From NCBI RefSeq assembly GCF_018612915.1, contig NZ_JAGGRL010000008.1, forward strand, positions 1 to 64,000: a stretch of DNA of 64,000 nucleotides. Reading direction: 5' to 3'. Positions 28,433 through 37,000 of this stretch are shown here, piece after piece. The notes below the pieces were generated by a model, which saw only the letters and a program-made list of their open reading frames with translations, was not told the origin of the DNA and made no database searches. Numbering within the stretch: the first letter of the stretch is position 1; each line of letters starts with the position of its first letter. The stretch is from Stenotrophomonas sp. ISL-67 (GTDB taxonomy: Bacteria; Pseudomonadota; Gammaproteobacteria; Xanthomonadales; Xanthomonadaceae). A program made the position numbers and the translations under genes.

Positions 28433-28502
28433 GCCACGCAGGGCGTGGCTCTACGGGATGAGATGCGGGGCGACGGCGTAGAGCCACGCCCTGCGTGGCT
28501 GC
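28433..28502. repeat. Inverted REP pair, CACGCCCTGCGTG family
   Basis: Minus copy 28433-28453 and plus copy 28478-28502, GTAG ends facing inward. It separates the convergent DUF3106 and pntAA genes and may act as a two-way terminator. Confidence 0.85.
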
Positions 28503-28523
28503 GCGATGACCAACATCGCGCGC

Positions 28524-29603
28524 CTATGCAATCCAGCGTGTCTTCGACAGCAGCTCGTCGTCCCAGTCGAACGCGACCGTGCCGTCTTTCACGAACAGCG
28601 CGACGAAGTTGAAGACGTTGCGCGCGTACATTTCGCTGGCATGCACTGCCCCCAGGCTGGCCAGGTTGAGCGGACCGTCCACCGTTACCCCGCCAACATT
28701 CACCGTTTCACCCGGTCGGGTAGCCTCGCAGTTGCCGCCGGTTTCGGCCGCCAGGTCGACAATCACGCTGCCCGGACGCATGCCCTGCACCATGGTACTG
28801 CTGACGATCTTGGGAGCCGGGCGGCCGGGCACGGCTGCCGTACAGATCACCACGTCCACCAGTTTCAGGTGCTCCCCAAGTCGGCGCTGCTGCTCGGCAC
28901 GCTCCTCGTCAGTCAGCGCGCGCGCATAACCGCCCTCGCCCACCGCGCTCACGCCGAGGTCAAGAAACCTGCCGCCCAGCGATTCAATCTGCTCGCGGGT
29001 TTCCGGACGTACGTCGAAACCCTCCACCTGCGCACCCAGCCGGCGCGCGGTGGCAATGGCCTGCAGCCCGGCCACGCCCGCCCCCACCACCAGCACCCGC
29101 GACGGCCGGATGGTGCCGGCGGCAGTGGTCAGCATCGGGAAGAAGCGGGGCGCCAGCTGCGCGGCGATCAACGTGACCTTGTAGCCGGCCATGCCTGCCT
29201 GTGAACTGAGCACGTCCATGGACTGCGCGCGCGTGGTGCGCGGCAACCGTTCCAGCGGGAACGCCTGCAGCCCACGCGACTGGATCATGCCCGCGCGTTC
29301 GGCATCGGCCTGCGGGTGCAGCATGCCCACCAGGCTGGCACCGCTCTTGAGCTGGCCCAGCCGCGCCGTTTCCGGTGGCTGCACGCACAGCACGATATCG
29401 GCCTGGCCAAGGCGCGCGTCGTCGGCCAGCTGGGCACCGACATCCAGGTAAGCCTGGTCAGTGAAGCCCGCGCCGGCACCGGCACCCGGTTCGACCCACA
29501 CGGCAGCGCCCAACGCGATGAGTTTGCGCGCCGTTTCCGGCGTCAGCGCCACGCGCCGTTCGCCCTGCGCGTATTCCTTGACCCCCAACACCTCGACAGC
29601 CAT
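28524..29603 (-). CDS. pntAA: NAD(P) transhydrogenase subunit alpha part 1
   Basis: 359 aa soluble NAD(H)-binding domain I of the transhydrogenase, related to alanine dehydrogenase. The N-terminal lobe holds KEYAQGERRVALTPE; RVLVVGAGVAGLQAIATARR is the Rossmann glycine motif and MAGYKVTLIAA and FDVRPETREQIESLGG are family motifs. The membrane part and beta subunit (pntAB, pntB) are 1.5 kb downstream on the same strand, behind the plus-strand sigma cassette, so they need another promoter. Confidence 0.93.
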   Translation of the reverse strand: MAVEVLGVKEYAQGERRVALTPETARKLIALGAAVWVEPGAGAGAGFTDQAYLDVGAQLADDARLGQADIVLCVQPPETARLGQLKSGASLVGMLHPQADAERAGMIQSRGLQAFPLERLPRTTRAQSMDVLSSQAGMAGYKVTLIAAQLAPRFFPMLTTAAGTIRPSRVLVVGAGVAGLQAIATARRLGAQVEGFDVRPETREQIESLGGRFLDLGVSAVGEGGYARALTDEERAEQQRRLGEHLKLVDVVICTAAVPGRPAPKIVSSTMVQGMRPGSVIVDLAAETGGNCEATRPGETVNVGGVTVDGPLNLASLGAVHASEMYARNVFNFVALFVKDGTVAFDWDDELLSKTRWIA

Positions 29604-30074
29604 GCATGTCCCCGAGCAGCGGTAAGTGGAGGGATCGTAACCCGATTGGTCGGGCAGGATGCCTTTCCGCTGAAAGCGCTGCCTGGAATCGGGCGTCGCC
29701 TGAGTGCCGGCCGTTCGCCGGCAGCTTCATGCATTGGGGCGAACAGCCGTTGAGCCGTGCATGGTACGAGCTGGGCCGGCGGGTGCGTATTTGCGGGACA
29801 CGCCGTAAACCCATCCATGGGGGCTCGTAGAAAACATCCATGTTTTCTACGGTCCCGCAAATACGCCCCCGCCGACCCTCGACGGTGTGTCAGTGGCCAT
29901 GGAAGGTCAACGGCGGCTGCTATCAGTTGTTTGGGGACCGACCTACCGTGCCCGCGTAGGGCAGGCCATGCGTGTCTGCTCTTTCATACCGCACGCGGCC
30001 AACCATCGGGGGAGGCCGGCGGGCAGCCCCAGCACGTAGCACCCAAAACGCTGCCGTTGACGTTGAACGAAACC
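29604..30074. other. Gap with structured repeat copy B and its composite
   Basis: No gene is supported in these 471 bases. It holds a REP-like palindrome without GTAG (29704-29725), the linker CTTCATGCATTGGGGCGAAC, copy B and right-flank modules to about 29985 that resemble the left flank of copy E and the region 5085-5165. The pntAA promoter should be here but is not recognised. Confidence 0.65.
29773..29878 (-). repeat. Structured repeat, copy B
   Basis: Outer arms GCGTATTTGCGGGAC (29785-29799) and GTCCCGCAAATACGC (29852-29866) pair over 15 bp, then 10 of 12 further positions pair out to 29773/29878, with one C-A at the ninth. Inner hairpin 29827-29850 is identical to copy A. Compared with copies A and E the arms differ at several bases, each matched by a change in the other arm. 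Confidence 0.82.
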
Positions 30075-32396
30075 TCAGTGAACCGTGGCGCCCTTGGTAT
30101 CCAGGCGGTCGATAACACCCTGCATGGCGCTGTCGAACGCGCCGTCGTCGATGTGCGCGCGCAGGCGGCCCAGGCGCACCATTACCGCGAGTTCTTCCGG
30201 CGAGGCCACGCAGAAGCGCACGCCGCGGCGGTTCACGAACAGCAGGCGCTGCGAAATCGGGCTGACCCAGGACAGCTTGCCCGCCTGGACCTTGCCGTCC
30301 TTGTCGACGAAATCGAGCCAACTGCCGATCTCCAGGCCGCGGAAGCGGTCGGCATCGGCGTTGTCGAAATCGGTCACATCAACCTTGCTGCCCAGCTCCA
30401 CGCTGGCACTGTCCGTCGCCGGCGGCACCGGCAGTGCCACCTTTGGCAGTTCCGGCAGCGCGCGCTCCAGTTCCGGACGCGATTCAGCGATGGACTGCAG
30501 CGTGTCGTGCAGCGAATCGATGGCGGCGTTGGCACCATCGGCGTGCACGCCCACACTGGCAAACACCTTGCGCAGCACCGGGTGCCACGCCTGCAGCCAC
30601 GGCTTGCCGACGATCTGGCGACGGGCTTCGGCGACTTCTTCCAAGACGCCATCGGCCAGGGCGAGCGCCTCGCTCACCGACGGGCCGTCGTCGCCTTCGC
30701 GCAGCACGGCCAAAGTGAGATGGTGCTGCCACGGCTGGCGCAGGAAATCGCCGATGGCCTGCGGCAGCGCCGTATCGGCGATACGCCAGTCCAGCTCGGA
30801 TGCCGCGCGGGTGCGCGCCACTTCCAGTTTTTCCTGGCCACGCTGGGTCTCGGCCGCACGCCGTTCGGCGATCTCGATCCGGCGCCGGTGCTGGGCGAGG
30901 AAGTCGCGGAATTCTTCTTCCAGGGTCAGGAAGATGGCCAGGTTCTCGTTGAACTCGGCCACCAGCCGCTCGATGATTTCCTCGACCTTGCCCATCAGCA
31001 CGCGCTCGGCCTGGCTCTCGCCGGTATTGCCTTCGCAGGCCTCGGCCAGCGAATTGAGCAGCTTGCGCGCCGGGTGGGTCTTCTGCACGAACATGCGGCG
31101 GTCGAGCATGGCCACCTTGACGAACGGCACCACCAGCCGGCCGATCAGCTCGCGAGAGCGACCTTCCAGGTCGCGCTCGTCGAGCATCACATCGAACAGC
31201 ATGCCGACCAGGTCGATCGCATCTTCATCCTGCGGGTCCAGGCGCGCCTGCGCCGGGTCCACCCCGAGCCGGGTCGCTCCGGACAGCACTTCACTCTTCA
31301 GCCGCTGTGCCAGCGATTCCCCATCTTCGCCGATCGCCGCGCGCAGGGTCGCGCTTGGCGTGGCCTGCAGCAGCGACAGCACCGACATCATTTCGCGCTG
31401 GCTGAGCGGACGCTGCTGCCCGACCGCCACGCTGGCGGCGGACGTGGCGTCTTCACGCACATGCCGGGTCTGCTGCAGCAACTCGTGCAGTGCCTCCAGC
31501 AACATGCCCTGGTTGCCGCTCATGCCGTCGGGGCCATCGCTGGCATGGTCATGCGCGGCCTGCGCCGACTGCATGCGGCCGCGGCTGGCCGCCCAGCGGT
31601 CGGCAAAGCGTCGCGCCCAGGCCGGTGCCGCACTATCGTCGGCAGCGCCGCTTTCGGTTTCCAGCGCCTCGACCAGTTCGTCCAGTTCCTGCCGCGACGA
31701 AGGCGAAGGCGAAGGCGGACGCGGCGCGGCGCGGCGCGGGGCCGCCATCTGCGGCATCACACCGGCAGCCGCCAGTTGTTCATCCAGTTTCTCGTAACGC
31801 TTGCCGATCGGCGCATGCAGGTCGCGCTCGCACAGCTTGATCAGCACCAGGCGCACTTCCGGCGCCAGTTCACAGTCTGCGAAGGCCTCATGGATCGCCA
31901 CGCCGATGTGCTCGGGGCTGATCGGATTGATATCGGCATTCAATTCAAGTCCGCCGGCAATCCAGCCCAGGCGGCGGTCGAGCCGGCCCAGCACCGGTTT
32001 CCAGTCGCGCAGCAGCACGGTGGCGAAGTTGCGCACCGCCAGCCGCGATTCCAGCACGTGTTCAGGGACCAGGCTCAGTCCGTCCTCGACCTGACCGGCC
32101 AGGGTGGCTTCGGCCGACAACGGTTCGGCACCTTCCAGCGCGTCCCAGGCCCGGGCCAGGTGACCACGGAAGCCGGCCACGATGTCCTCGCGGCGCCGAC
32201 GCAGTTCACGCATGCCATCCAGGAACAACAGCTGCGACGCGCCCGCAGTGCCGGCACGGTCGAACAGCACGTCGTCGAAGCGTGCAAGTACGGTCGCGAA
32301 CGACTCGGCCAGGCCCGGCAGGGCGGCCTCGCGCGCAAGCTTCAACAGCGCCGGGTCGCGACCCGGCTGTCCCGGTACATTGGGCGTGGCGATCAT
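30075..32396 (-). CDS. DUF1631 family protein
   Basis: 773 aa, mostly helical, no signal peptide. LSLVPEHVLESRLAVRNFA, LNADINPISPEHIGVAIHEA and the C-terminal region GSWLDFVDKDGKVQAGKLSW to RLLFVNRRGVRF are typical of DUF1631, a family common in Pseudomonas and Xanthomonas and of unknown function; it has been mislabelled thymidine phosphorylase. The last part resembles a small beta domain of PilZ type, which is only a suggestion. A long low-complexity Pro/Ser/Arg linker lies near residues 219-240. GGGGAG precedes the ATG. It appears to be a single-gene unit. Confidence 0.85.
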   Translation of the reverse strand: MIATPNVPGQPGRDPALLKLAREAALPGLAESFATVLARFDDVLFDRAGTAGASQLLFLDGMRELRRRREDIVAGFRGHLARAWDALEGAEPLSAEATLAGQVEDGLSLVPEHVLESRLAVRNFATVLLRDWKPVLGRLDRRLGWIAGGLELNADINPISPEHIGVAIHEAFADCELAPEVRLVLIKLCERDLHAPIGKRYEKLDEQLAAAGVMPQMAAPRRAAPRPPSPSPSSRQELDELVEALETESGAADDSAAPAWARRFADRWAASRGRMQSAQAAHDHASDGPDGMSGNQGMLLEALHELLQQTRHVREDATSAASVAVGQQRPLSQREMMSVLSLLQATPSATLRAAIGEDGESLAQRLKSEVLSGATRLGVDPAQARLDPQDEDAIDLVGMLFDVMLDERDLEGRSRELIGRLVVPFVKVAMLDRRMFVQKTHPARKLLNSLAEACEGNTGESQAERVLMGKVEEIIERLVAEFNENLAIFLTLEEEFRDFLAQHRRRIEIAERRAAETQRGQEKLEVARTRAASELDWRIADTALPQAIGDFLRQPWQHHLTLAVLREGDDGPSVSEALALADGVLEEVAEARRQIVGKPWLQAWHPVLRKVFASVGVHADGANAAIDSLHDTLQSIAESRPELERALPELPKVALPVPPATDSASVELGSKVDVTDFDNADADRFRGLEIGSWLDFVDKDGKVQAGKLSWVSPISQRLLFVNRRGVRFCVASPEELAVMVRLGRLRAHIDDGAFDSAMQGVIDRLDTKGATVH

Positions 32397-32727
32397 GCGA
32401 AAAGGCTCCCCACCCTCGCAGGTACAGAATGCAACATGGATACAACGGGCACGGGCGTCCCCAAGACACCAGCACCCGGATGGTAGGACGTCCGACCGGT
32501 CAGGGACAGTGAAACAGTCCGCACTTTAAACCTCATGACCCGGGCGCCGGCAGGCCTTGTATCGTAAGGCCAGCGTCGATGGGAAGCGAGTACAGGGACG
32601 TGAAGGAATACCACTAATAAGGTGCTGTTCATCGCGGTTTGTCGCAAATGGGCCGGAGATCGCCCCACGCCGTGTCACAAACTGCCCCGCCTATACTTGG
32701 CGTACCGAGACGCCTGACTGAGATCCC
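32397..32727. other. Divergent promoter gap, DUF1631 gene and nitroreductase
   Basis: 331 bases without a supported gene or a REP. A 6 bp inverted repeat GGCCTT/AAGGCC lies at 32553-32571. TATACT at 32692-32697, about 30 nt before the nitroreductase start, could be a -10 box, but no convincing -35 accompanies it. Confidence 0.5.
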
Positions 32728-33303
32728 ATGCTCGACTCCCCTGCGCTGCAAGCCCTGGACGCCCGCCGTTCGGTTCCCGCCCTGCAACTGGGCGCGCCCG
32801 GACCGGACCCGGCCACCCTGCAGCGAATGCTGGTGTCGGCCGTGCGCGTGCCCGACCACGGCAAGCGGGTGCCGTACCGTTTCCTGCGTATTGCCGGCGA
32901 TGCCCGCCTTGAGCTGGGCGAATTCCTGGCCCGGCGCAGCCGCGAGCGCGACCCCACCGCCTCCGATGCACAGGTGGAAAAAGACCGCCTGCGCTTTTCG
33001 CACGCCCCGCTGATCATCACCGTCATCGCCGCGCCCACGCCGAGCCCGAAGGTGCCCGAACAGGAGCAGCTGATGACCGCCGGCTGCGTCTGCTTCGCCC
33101 TGCTGCAGGCCGCGCAGGCGCTGGGTTTCGGTGCGCAGTGGTTGACCGCCTGGATGGCCTTCGACCCCGCCGTGCACGCGCACCTGGGCCTGGCCGGGCA
33201 TGAGCGCATTGCCGGTTTCATCCATATCGGCACTGCCATGACCGCCGTGCCCGAACGCGAGCGCCCGGATCCGGCCGCGCTGCTGCAGGACTGGGTGGGC
33301 TGA
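32728..33303 (+). CDS. Nitroreductase family protein, YdjA-like
   Basis: 191 aa FMN-binding oxidoreductase of the small nitroreductase type. The N-terminal ARRSVPALQLGAPGPD matches the FMN phosphate-binding region, VRVPDHGKRVPYRFL the region after it, and GCVCFALLQAAQALGFGAQW the helix that contacts the flavin. Substrate unknown. It begins a compact plus-strand unit: the next gene's GTG follows its TGA directly. Confidence 0.9.
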   Translation: MLDSPALQALDARRSVPALQLGAPGPDPATLQRMLVSAVRVPDHGKRVPYRFLRIAGDARLELGEFLARRSRERDPTASDAQVEKDRLRFSHAPLIITVIAAPTPSPKVPEQEQLMTAGCVCFALLQAAQALGFGAQWLTAWMAFDPAVHAHLGLAGHERIAGFIHIGTAMTAVPERERPDPAALLQDWVG

Positions 33304-34227
33304 GTGCACACGCCCCTCTACCTGGTCGATGCCAGCCTGTACGTGTTCCGGGCCTGGCATTCGATGCCCGACGAATTCCAGGACCAGCAGGGCTGGCCGA
33401 CCAATGCAGTGCATGGGTTTGCCCGCTTCCTGCTCGACCTGCTCGAGCGCGAACGCCCGCAGCACATTGCCATTGCCTTCGACGAAGCCCTGGACAGCTG
33501 CTTCCGGCACACCTTGTACACGGCCTACAAAGCCAACCGCGACCCGGCCCCAGAAGTACTGCGGCGTCAGTTCGCGCACTGCAAGGCGCTGTGCAGCGCG
33601 TTGGGCCTGGCCGTGCTGGCCCACCATGAGTATGAGGCCGATGACCTGATCGGCAGCGCGCTGCACGCGCGCCGCCCGGCCGGCATGCGCGGGGTGATCG
33701 TGTCGGCCGACAAGGACCTGTCGCAGCTGTTGTTCGAGCATGACGAGCAATGGGATTACGCCCGCAACCAGCGCTGGGGCATGACCGGGGTCAAGGCCCG
33801 CCACGGCGTGCATGCACACCAGATCGCCGATTACCTGGCGCTGTGCGGCGATGCGGTCGACAACATCCCCGGTGTCACCGGTGTCGGCGCCAAATCGGCG
33901 GCCGTGCTGCTGGCCCATTTCGGCAGCCTGGACACATTGTACGAGCGGCTGGATGAAGTACCGTTCCTGCGCCTGCGCGGCGCGGCCCAGATGGCGGTGC
34001 GCCTGCGCGAACAGCGCGAACACGCCCTGCTGTGGCGACAACTGACCACGATCGCGCTGGATGCACCGCTGGGTGCGGCCCAGGCCGACTTCAGCCGTTC
34101 CGGCGCCGACCCACAGATGCTGCAGGGCCTGTGCGAAGCGCTGCGGTTTGGCCCGCTGACCCGGCGCCGGTTGTTCAGCGCCGCCGGTATTCCCGACATT
34201 TCCCCTCCCGCCAGCGAGTTCGCATGA
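33304..34227 (+). CDS. 5'-3' exonuclease / flap endonuclease-like (ExoIX/Xni type)
   Basis: 307 aa. FEN-like nuclease, expected to remove 5' flaps in a metal-dependent way. Acidic motifs: LYLVDASLYVFRAW, AIAFDEALDSCFR, YEADDLIGSAL and VSADKDLSQLL; then a helix-hairpin-helix DNA-binding motif NIPGVTGVGAKSAAVLL. It matches the exonuclease domain of Pol I but stands alone; a full-length Pol I, if any, is elsewhere. GTG start right after the previous stop; its own stop overlaps the NUDIX start (ATGA). Confidence 0.9.
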   Translation: MHTPLYLVDASLYVFRAWHSMPDEFQDQQGWPTNAVHGFARFLLDLLERERPQHIAIAFDEALDSCFRHTLYTAYKANRDPAPEVLRRQFAHCKALCSALGLAVLAHHEYEADDLIGSALHARRPAGMRGVIVSADKDLSQLLFEHDEQWDYARNQRWGMTGVKARHGVHAHQIADYLALCGDAVDNIPGVTGVGAKSAAVLLAHFGSLDTLYERLDEVPFLRLRGAAQMAVRLREQREHALLWRQLTTIALDAPLGAAQADFSRSGADPQMLQGLCEALRFGPLTRRRLFSAAGIPDISPPASEFA

Positions 34228-34775
34228 GTCCCAACACGCAAGCCCCGAAGGTCGTCTATGAAGGCAAGTACCAGCGCATGGTCGTGCGCGGCACGTGGGA
34301 GTACAGCGAACGCACCCACGCCGGCGGCCTGGCCGCGATCATCATCGCCGTCACTCCCGACGACAATGTGCTGTTCGTCGAGCAGTTCCGGGTACCGCTG
34401 CAGGCCCATACGATCGAGATGCCGGCCGGCCTGGTCGGCGACATCGACGCCGACGAATCGATCGAAGTTTCCGCGGTACGCGAGCTCGAAGAAGAAACCG
34501 GCTGGACTGCCGACCATGCCGACGTGTTGATGATCGGGCCGACCTCCTCCGGCGCCAGCAGCGAGAAGATCGCCTTCGTGCGCGCCACCGGCCTGCGCAA
34601 GGTGGGCGCTGGCGGCGGCGACGCCAGCGAGGACATTACCGTGCATGAAGTTCCGCGCGCCCGCGCGGCGGCGTGGCTGGTGGAGAAGATGGCCCAGGGC
34701 TACGAGCTGGATGCCAAGCTGTGGGCCGGCCTGTGGATGATCGAACACCACCTGGATGGCACCGCACGTGGCTGA
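34224..34775 (+). CDS. NUDIX hydrolase (ADP-ribose pyrophosphatase-like)
   Basis: 183 aa. The Nudix box is GLVGDIDADESIEVSAVREL followed by EEETGW, with REL.EE.GW intact for metal binding. Upstream AGGLAAIIIAV and EQFRVPLQAHTIEMPAG are like those of ADP-sugar pyrophosphatases of the NudF type. The exact substrate is not known. ATGA overlap with the exonuclease gene; its stop overlaps the start of the next gene. Confidence 0.9.
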   Translation: MSPNTQAPKVVYEGKYQRMVVRGTWEYSERTHAGGLAAIIIAVTPDDNVLFVEQFRVPLQAHTIEMPAGLVGDIDADESIEVSAVRELEEETGWTADHADVLMIGPTSSGASSEKIAFVRATGLRKVGAGGGDASEDITVHEVPRARAAAWLVEKMAQGYELDAKLWAGLWMIEHHLDGTARG

Positions 34776-35562
34776 TTCGGGCACGCAGGCATTGTCGGCG
34801 CTGCTTGGCGGCGATGATCCGGACATCTACACCGTTCACCGGGCGCACGGCACGTCTGCCTATGTGCTGCTGGCCGACCATGCCGGCCAGCAGGTGCCCC
34901 GGGCACTGGACGGTCTGGGCCTGCCGCAGGCGGAGCTGGACCGGCATATCGGCTGGGACATCGGCATTGCCGGGGTTACGCGGGCGCTGGCGGCGCGGCT
35001 GGACGCCTGGGCAATCGAGCAGACCTATTCGCGCCTGCTGATCGACTGCAACCGGCCGCTGTCCTCGCCGACGCTGATTCCCGAGACCAGCGACGGCACC
35101 GTAGTGCCGGGCAATGCGGGGATATCCGACGTCCAGCGACAGCAGCGCATCGATGCGATCCATGTACCGTACCACGCACGCATCGACACGGAGCTGGCGG
35201 CCCGCGCCGACGCCACGCGCCCGACCCTGCTGGTGATGATGCACAGCTTCACCCCAGTGATGAACGGCGTGGCGCGCCCGTGGCACGCCGGCGTGCTGTA
35301 CCACCGCGACACGCGCTTCGCCCATGCGTTGCTGCAGGCACTGCGCGATGAGGGCGACCTGGTGGTGGGCGACAACGAACCCTATTCGGTCAGCAGCACC
35401 AGCGATTACGCGGTGCCGGTGCATGGCGAAGGCCGTGGGCTGCTGCATGTGGAGCTGGAAATCCGCCAGGACCTGATTGCCGATGCTGCAGGGCAGTTTG
35501 CCTGGGCAGCGCGGTTGGCGCGGGTGTTTGGTGCGCTCGAATCCAAGTTGCTGCGCGCGTAG
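34768..35562 (+). CDS. N-formylglutamate amidohydrolase family protein
   Basis: About 264 aa. Family of N-formylglutamate deformylase, zinc amidohydrolases. Motifs: YVLLADHAGQQVPRAL, HIGWDIGIAGVTRALAARL, YSRLLIDCNRPLSSP, MMHSFTPVMNG and GDNEPYS. No histidine-utilisation gene is nearby, so a role in His breakdown is not supported. The start is GTG 34768 or ATG 34756, both inside the NUDIX gene. It is the last gene of the nitroreductase-exonuclease-NUDIX unit. Confidence 0.85.
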   Translation: MADSGTQALSALLGGDDPDIYTVHRAHGTSAYVLLADHAGQQVPRALDGLGLPQAELDRHIGWDIGIAGVTRALAARLDAWAIEQTYSRLLIDCNRPLSSPTLIPETSDGTVVPGNAGISDVQRQQRIDAIHVPYHARIDTELAARADATRPTLLVMMHSFTPVMNGVARPWHAGVLYHRDTRFAHALLQALRDEGDLVVGDNEPYSVSSTSDYAVPVHGEGRGLLHVELEIRQDLIADAAGQFAWAARLARVFGALESKLLRA

Positions 35563-35627
35563 CTTCTGGCTCTGGCTGGCTGCTCCTGAGTTCTGCGCCA
35601 ACTGCAGCGTTTCAATTCTTACGTGCA

Positions 35628-35742
35628 GGGGCGGCCGCCGGGCAGCCCCGCTCCGAGACACGCCGTGAACCCATCCATGGGGGCTGCTAGAATACATCCA
35701 TGTTTTCTAGCGTCTCTCCGGGGGCTACCCGGCGGCCGCCCC
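35628..35742 (-). repeat. Structured repeat, copy C (diverged)
   Basis: Outer arms 35628-35649 and 35721-35742 pair at 21 of 22 positions, the odd one a C-A. The part next to the core does not pair well except GAGAC/GTCTC. The inner hairpin 35687-35710 has arms CTAGAATACAT and ATGTTTTCTAG: the first pair is C-G where copies A, B and E have G-C, and there is one T-T mismatch. Confidence 0.72.
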
Positions 35743-35771
35743 CATACATGGTCGCGATGCGGTGGGAAAGA

Positions 35772-35796
35772 GCAGCCACGCAGGGCGTGACTCTAC
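35772..35796 (-). repeat. GTAG REP, CACGCCCTGCGTG family
   Basis: On the minus strand GTAGAGTCACGCCCTGCGTG then GCTGC; one base (T for C) departs from the other copies and makes a G-T pair in the stem. Confidence 0.8.
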
Positions 35797-35850
35797 GCGT
35801 TGCCATTGCCGTTGCCGTTTATTGTCTCTGGCCACCGACGTTCTGTCGGA

Positions 35851-36018
35851 GGGACGGCGGGTGTAGGGGTACGGGGGGCTTTACGAAACATGGATGTTTC
35901 GTAAGAGCCTCCATGGAAGGATTCACGGCGCCCCCCCGTATCCCTGCAGCCGCCGGCCCTCAGCGCGCGATGCATCAGCCAACGGCTGTTCGCCGGAATG
36001 CAGAAAGCAGCCGGGCAG
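35851..36018 (+). repeat. Structured repeat, copy D, with linker and truncated REP
   Basis: Outer arms 35856-35879 and 35930-35954 pair with two G-T wobbles, one mismatch and one bulge. The inner hairpin 35881-35904 has arms TTACGAAACAT and ATGTTTCGTAA, different from the other copies at three positions, all compensated. Linker GGCTGTTCGCC and a REP cut off after GCAGCCGGGCAG follow. Confidence 0.78.
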
Positions 36019-36021
36019 CGA

Positions 36022-36966
36022 TCAACCGGCGAAGCGATCCGTAGCACGCACCAGCGCGTCGATGTTCTCCGCTTCAAACGCCGAATGGCCCGACGCCGGG
36101 CTGATTTCCAACGTCGATTTCGGCCATGCCTTGTGCAGCTCCCACGCATTCTGCAGCGGGCACACCACGTCGTAGCGCCCGTGCACGATCACGCCAGGGA
36201 TGTCGGCGATCTTGTGTGCGTCGCGCAGCAGCTGCTCTTCGACCTCGAAGAAGCCGCCGTTGACGAAATAGTGGTTCTCGATGCGCGCGAACGCCAGCGC
36301 GAAGCGCGGGTCTTCATGGCTGTTCACGAAGTCGGCATCTACATGCAGGAAGCTGGTCGCCCCTTCCCACACGCTCCACGCCCTGGCCGCGGCCAGCCGG
36401 GTGGCTTCATCGTCGCTGGTCAGGCGGCGGTGGAAGGCGGAGATCAGGTCATGGCGTTCCACCGCCGGGATCGGCGCCAGGTAGTGTTCCCACGCATCCG
36501 GGAACAGACGGTTGGCGCCTTCCTGGTAGAACCACTCCAGCTCCCAGCGGCGCAGCATGAAGATGCCGCGCAGCACCAGCTCGGTCACCTGACGTGGGTG
36601 GGTCTGGGCGTAGGCCAGCGCCAGGGTCGAGCCCCAGCTGCCACCGAACACCTGCCAGCGCTCCACCTGCAGGTGCTCGCGCAGCTTCTCGATATCGGCC
36701 ACCAGGTCCCAGGTGGTGTTGTCCACCAGGTCGGCGTGTGGGGTCGAACGGCCTGCACCACGCTGGTCGAACAGGATGATGCGGTACTTTGCCGGGTCGT
36801 GGAACTGGCGCATCTTGTCGCTGCAGCCGCCACCGGGACCGCCGTGCAGCATCACCACCGGCTTGCCCTGCGGGTTGCCGCACTGTTCGAAATACAACGT
36901 GTGGCGGTCGTCGACTTTCAGGGTGCCAACGTCGTAAGGGGTGATGGCCGGGTACAGCGTGCGCAT
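36022..36966 (-). CDS. pip: Proline iminopeptidase
   Basis: 314 aa alpha/beta hydrolase that removes N-terminal proline; one residue from the length of the structurally known X. campestris enzyme. HGGPGGG is the oxyanion-hole region, GGSWGSTLALAYA holds the nucleophile Ser, VHGRYDVVCP the Asp, and SGHSAFE the His. The ATG at 36966 has GGAG 8 nt upstream and gives the usual length; an ATG at 36999 would add 11 residues. 34 bp after prmC on the same strand. Confidence 0.95.
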   Translation of the reverse strand: MRTLYPAITPYDVGTLKVDDRHTLYFEQCGNPQGKPVVMLHGGPGGGCSDKMRQFHDPAKYRIILFDQRGAGRSTPHADLVDNTTWDLVADIEKLREHLQVERWQVFGGSWGSTLALAYAQTHPRQVTELVLRGIFMLRRWELEWFYQEGANRLFPDAWEHYLAPIPAVERHDLISAFHRRLTSDDEATRLAAARAWSVWEGATSFLHVDADFVNSHEDPRFALAFARIENHYFVNGGFFEVEEQLLRDAHKIADIPGVIVHGRYDVVCPLQNAWELHKAWPKSTLEISPASGHSAFEAENIDALVRATDRFAG

Positions 36967-37000
36967 GGACGGAGCTCCATTGGAATGGCGGTCGCTCATT

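Larger units (their letters stand above)
35563..36021. other. Gap with back-to-back structured repeats C and D
   Basis: No gene is supported in these 459 bases between the convergent formylglutamate hydrolase gene and pip. It holds copy C, a REP at 35772-35796, and copy D with linker and a truncated REP that ends 3 nt before the pip stop codon. Confidence 0.7.
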
